From NCBI GenBank assembly GCA_017394605.1, contig JAFPXU010000104.1, positions 1-6,532 on the forward strand: 6,532 nucleotides of DNA, written 5' to 3'. Below, in pieces: positions 6,528 to 6,532 of this stretch. Each line of letters begins with the position of its first letter. Position 1 is the stretch's first letter. The stretch is from Clostridia bacterium. GTDB lineage: Bacteria > Bacillota_A > Clostridia > Christensenellales > CAG-138. The notes below the pieces were generated by a model. The model did not search any database, was not told where the DNA came from, and was given only the letters and a program-made list of their open reading frames with translations. The position numbers and the translations under genes were made by a program.

Positions 6528-6532
6528 GATCA

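Noticed and set aside
6501..6532. An ATG at 6501 opening a frame to the window end
   Set aside because: It has no ribosome binding site, lies between the tandem repeat and the hairpin, and its bases are explained by the hairpin.

Overview
The window is protein-dense, GC-rich bacterial DNA. Strong AGGAGG-type ribosome binding sites, a 4-base ATGA stop/start overlap, and several oxygen-sensitive iron-sulfur flavoprotein features suggest an anaerobic bacterium, most likely a GC-rich Clostridia-type Bacillota. That assignment is inference; there is no rRNA or other marker gene here. Every gene is on the + strand and all four are redox proteins. None has a visible signal peptide or membrane segment, so all are probably cytoplasmic.

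Layout. Positions 2-814 hold the 3' part (270 residues) of a flavin amine oxidase-like FAD enzyme whose start lies upstream of the window. A GC-rich hairpin (828-852) with a weak T-run follows and probably ends or attenuates that transcript. After a short intergenic stretch comes a tight three-gene operon. Gene 1 (924 or 957 to 2489) is a CrtI / carotenoid isomerase / retinol saturase-like FAD oxidoreductase. Gene 2 (2486-3670) is a ferredoxin-NAD(P)H reductase with a C-terminal plant-type [2Fe-2S] domain. Gene 3 (3681-6473) is a 930-residue multi-domain protein: a winged-helix-like and Cys-rich N-terminal region, a [4Fe-4S] ferredoxin motif, a GltD/NfnB-like NAD(P)H:FAD module, and a C-terminal [4Fe-4S] ferredoxin. 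The last 90 bases hold an inverted repeat inside the end of the coding region, an 8-bp tandem repeat over and after the stop codon, and a GC-rich hairpin at the window edge that is probably the operon terminator.

How the genes may work together. The operon joins one substrate-type flavoprotein (the CrtI-like enzyme, a family that saturates, desaturates or isomerises C=C bonds of lipophilic molecules) to two different NAD(P)H-linked electron-transfer proteins, one with [2Fe-2S] and one with several [4Fe-4S] sites. The simplest reading is a dedicated redox chain that feeds electrons to, or takes them from, the CrtI-like enzyme and perhaps also the upstream amine oxidase-like enzyme. The substrate cannot be read from the sequence. 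No carotenoid, sterol or quinone biosynthesis gene is present in the window.
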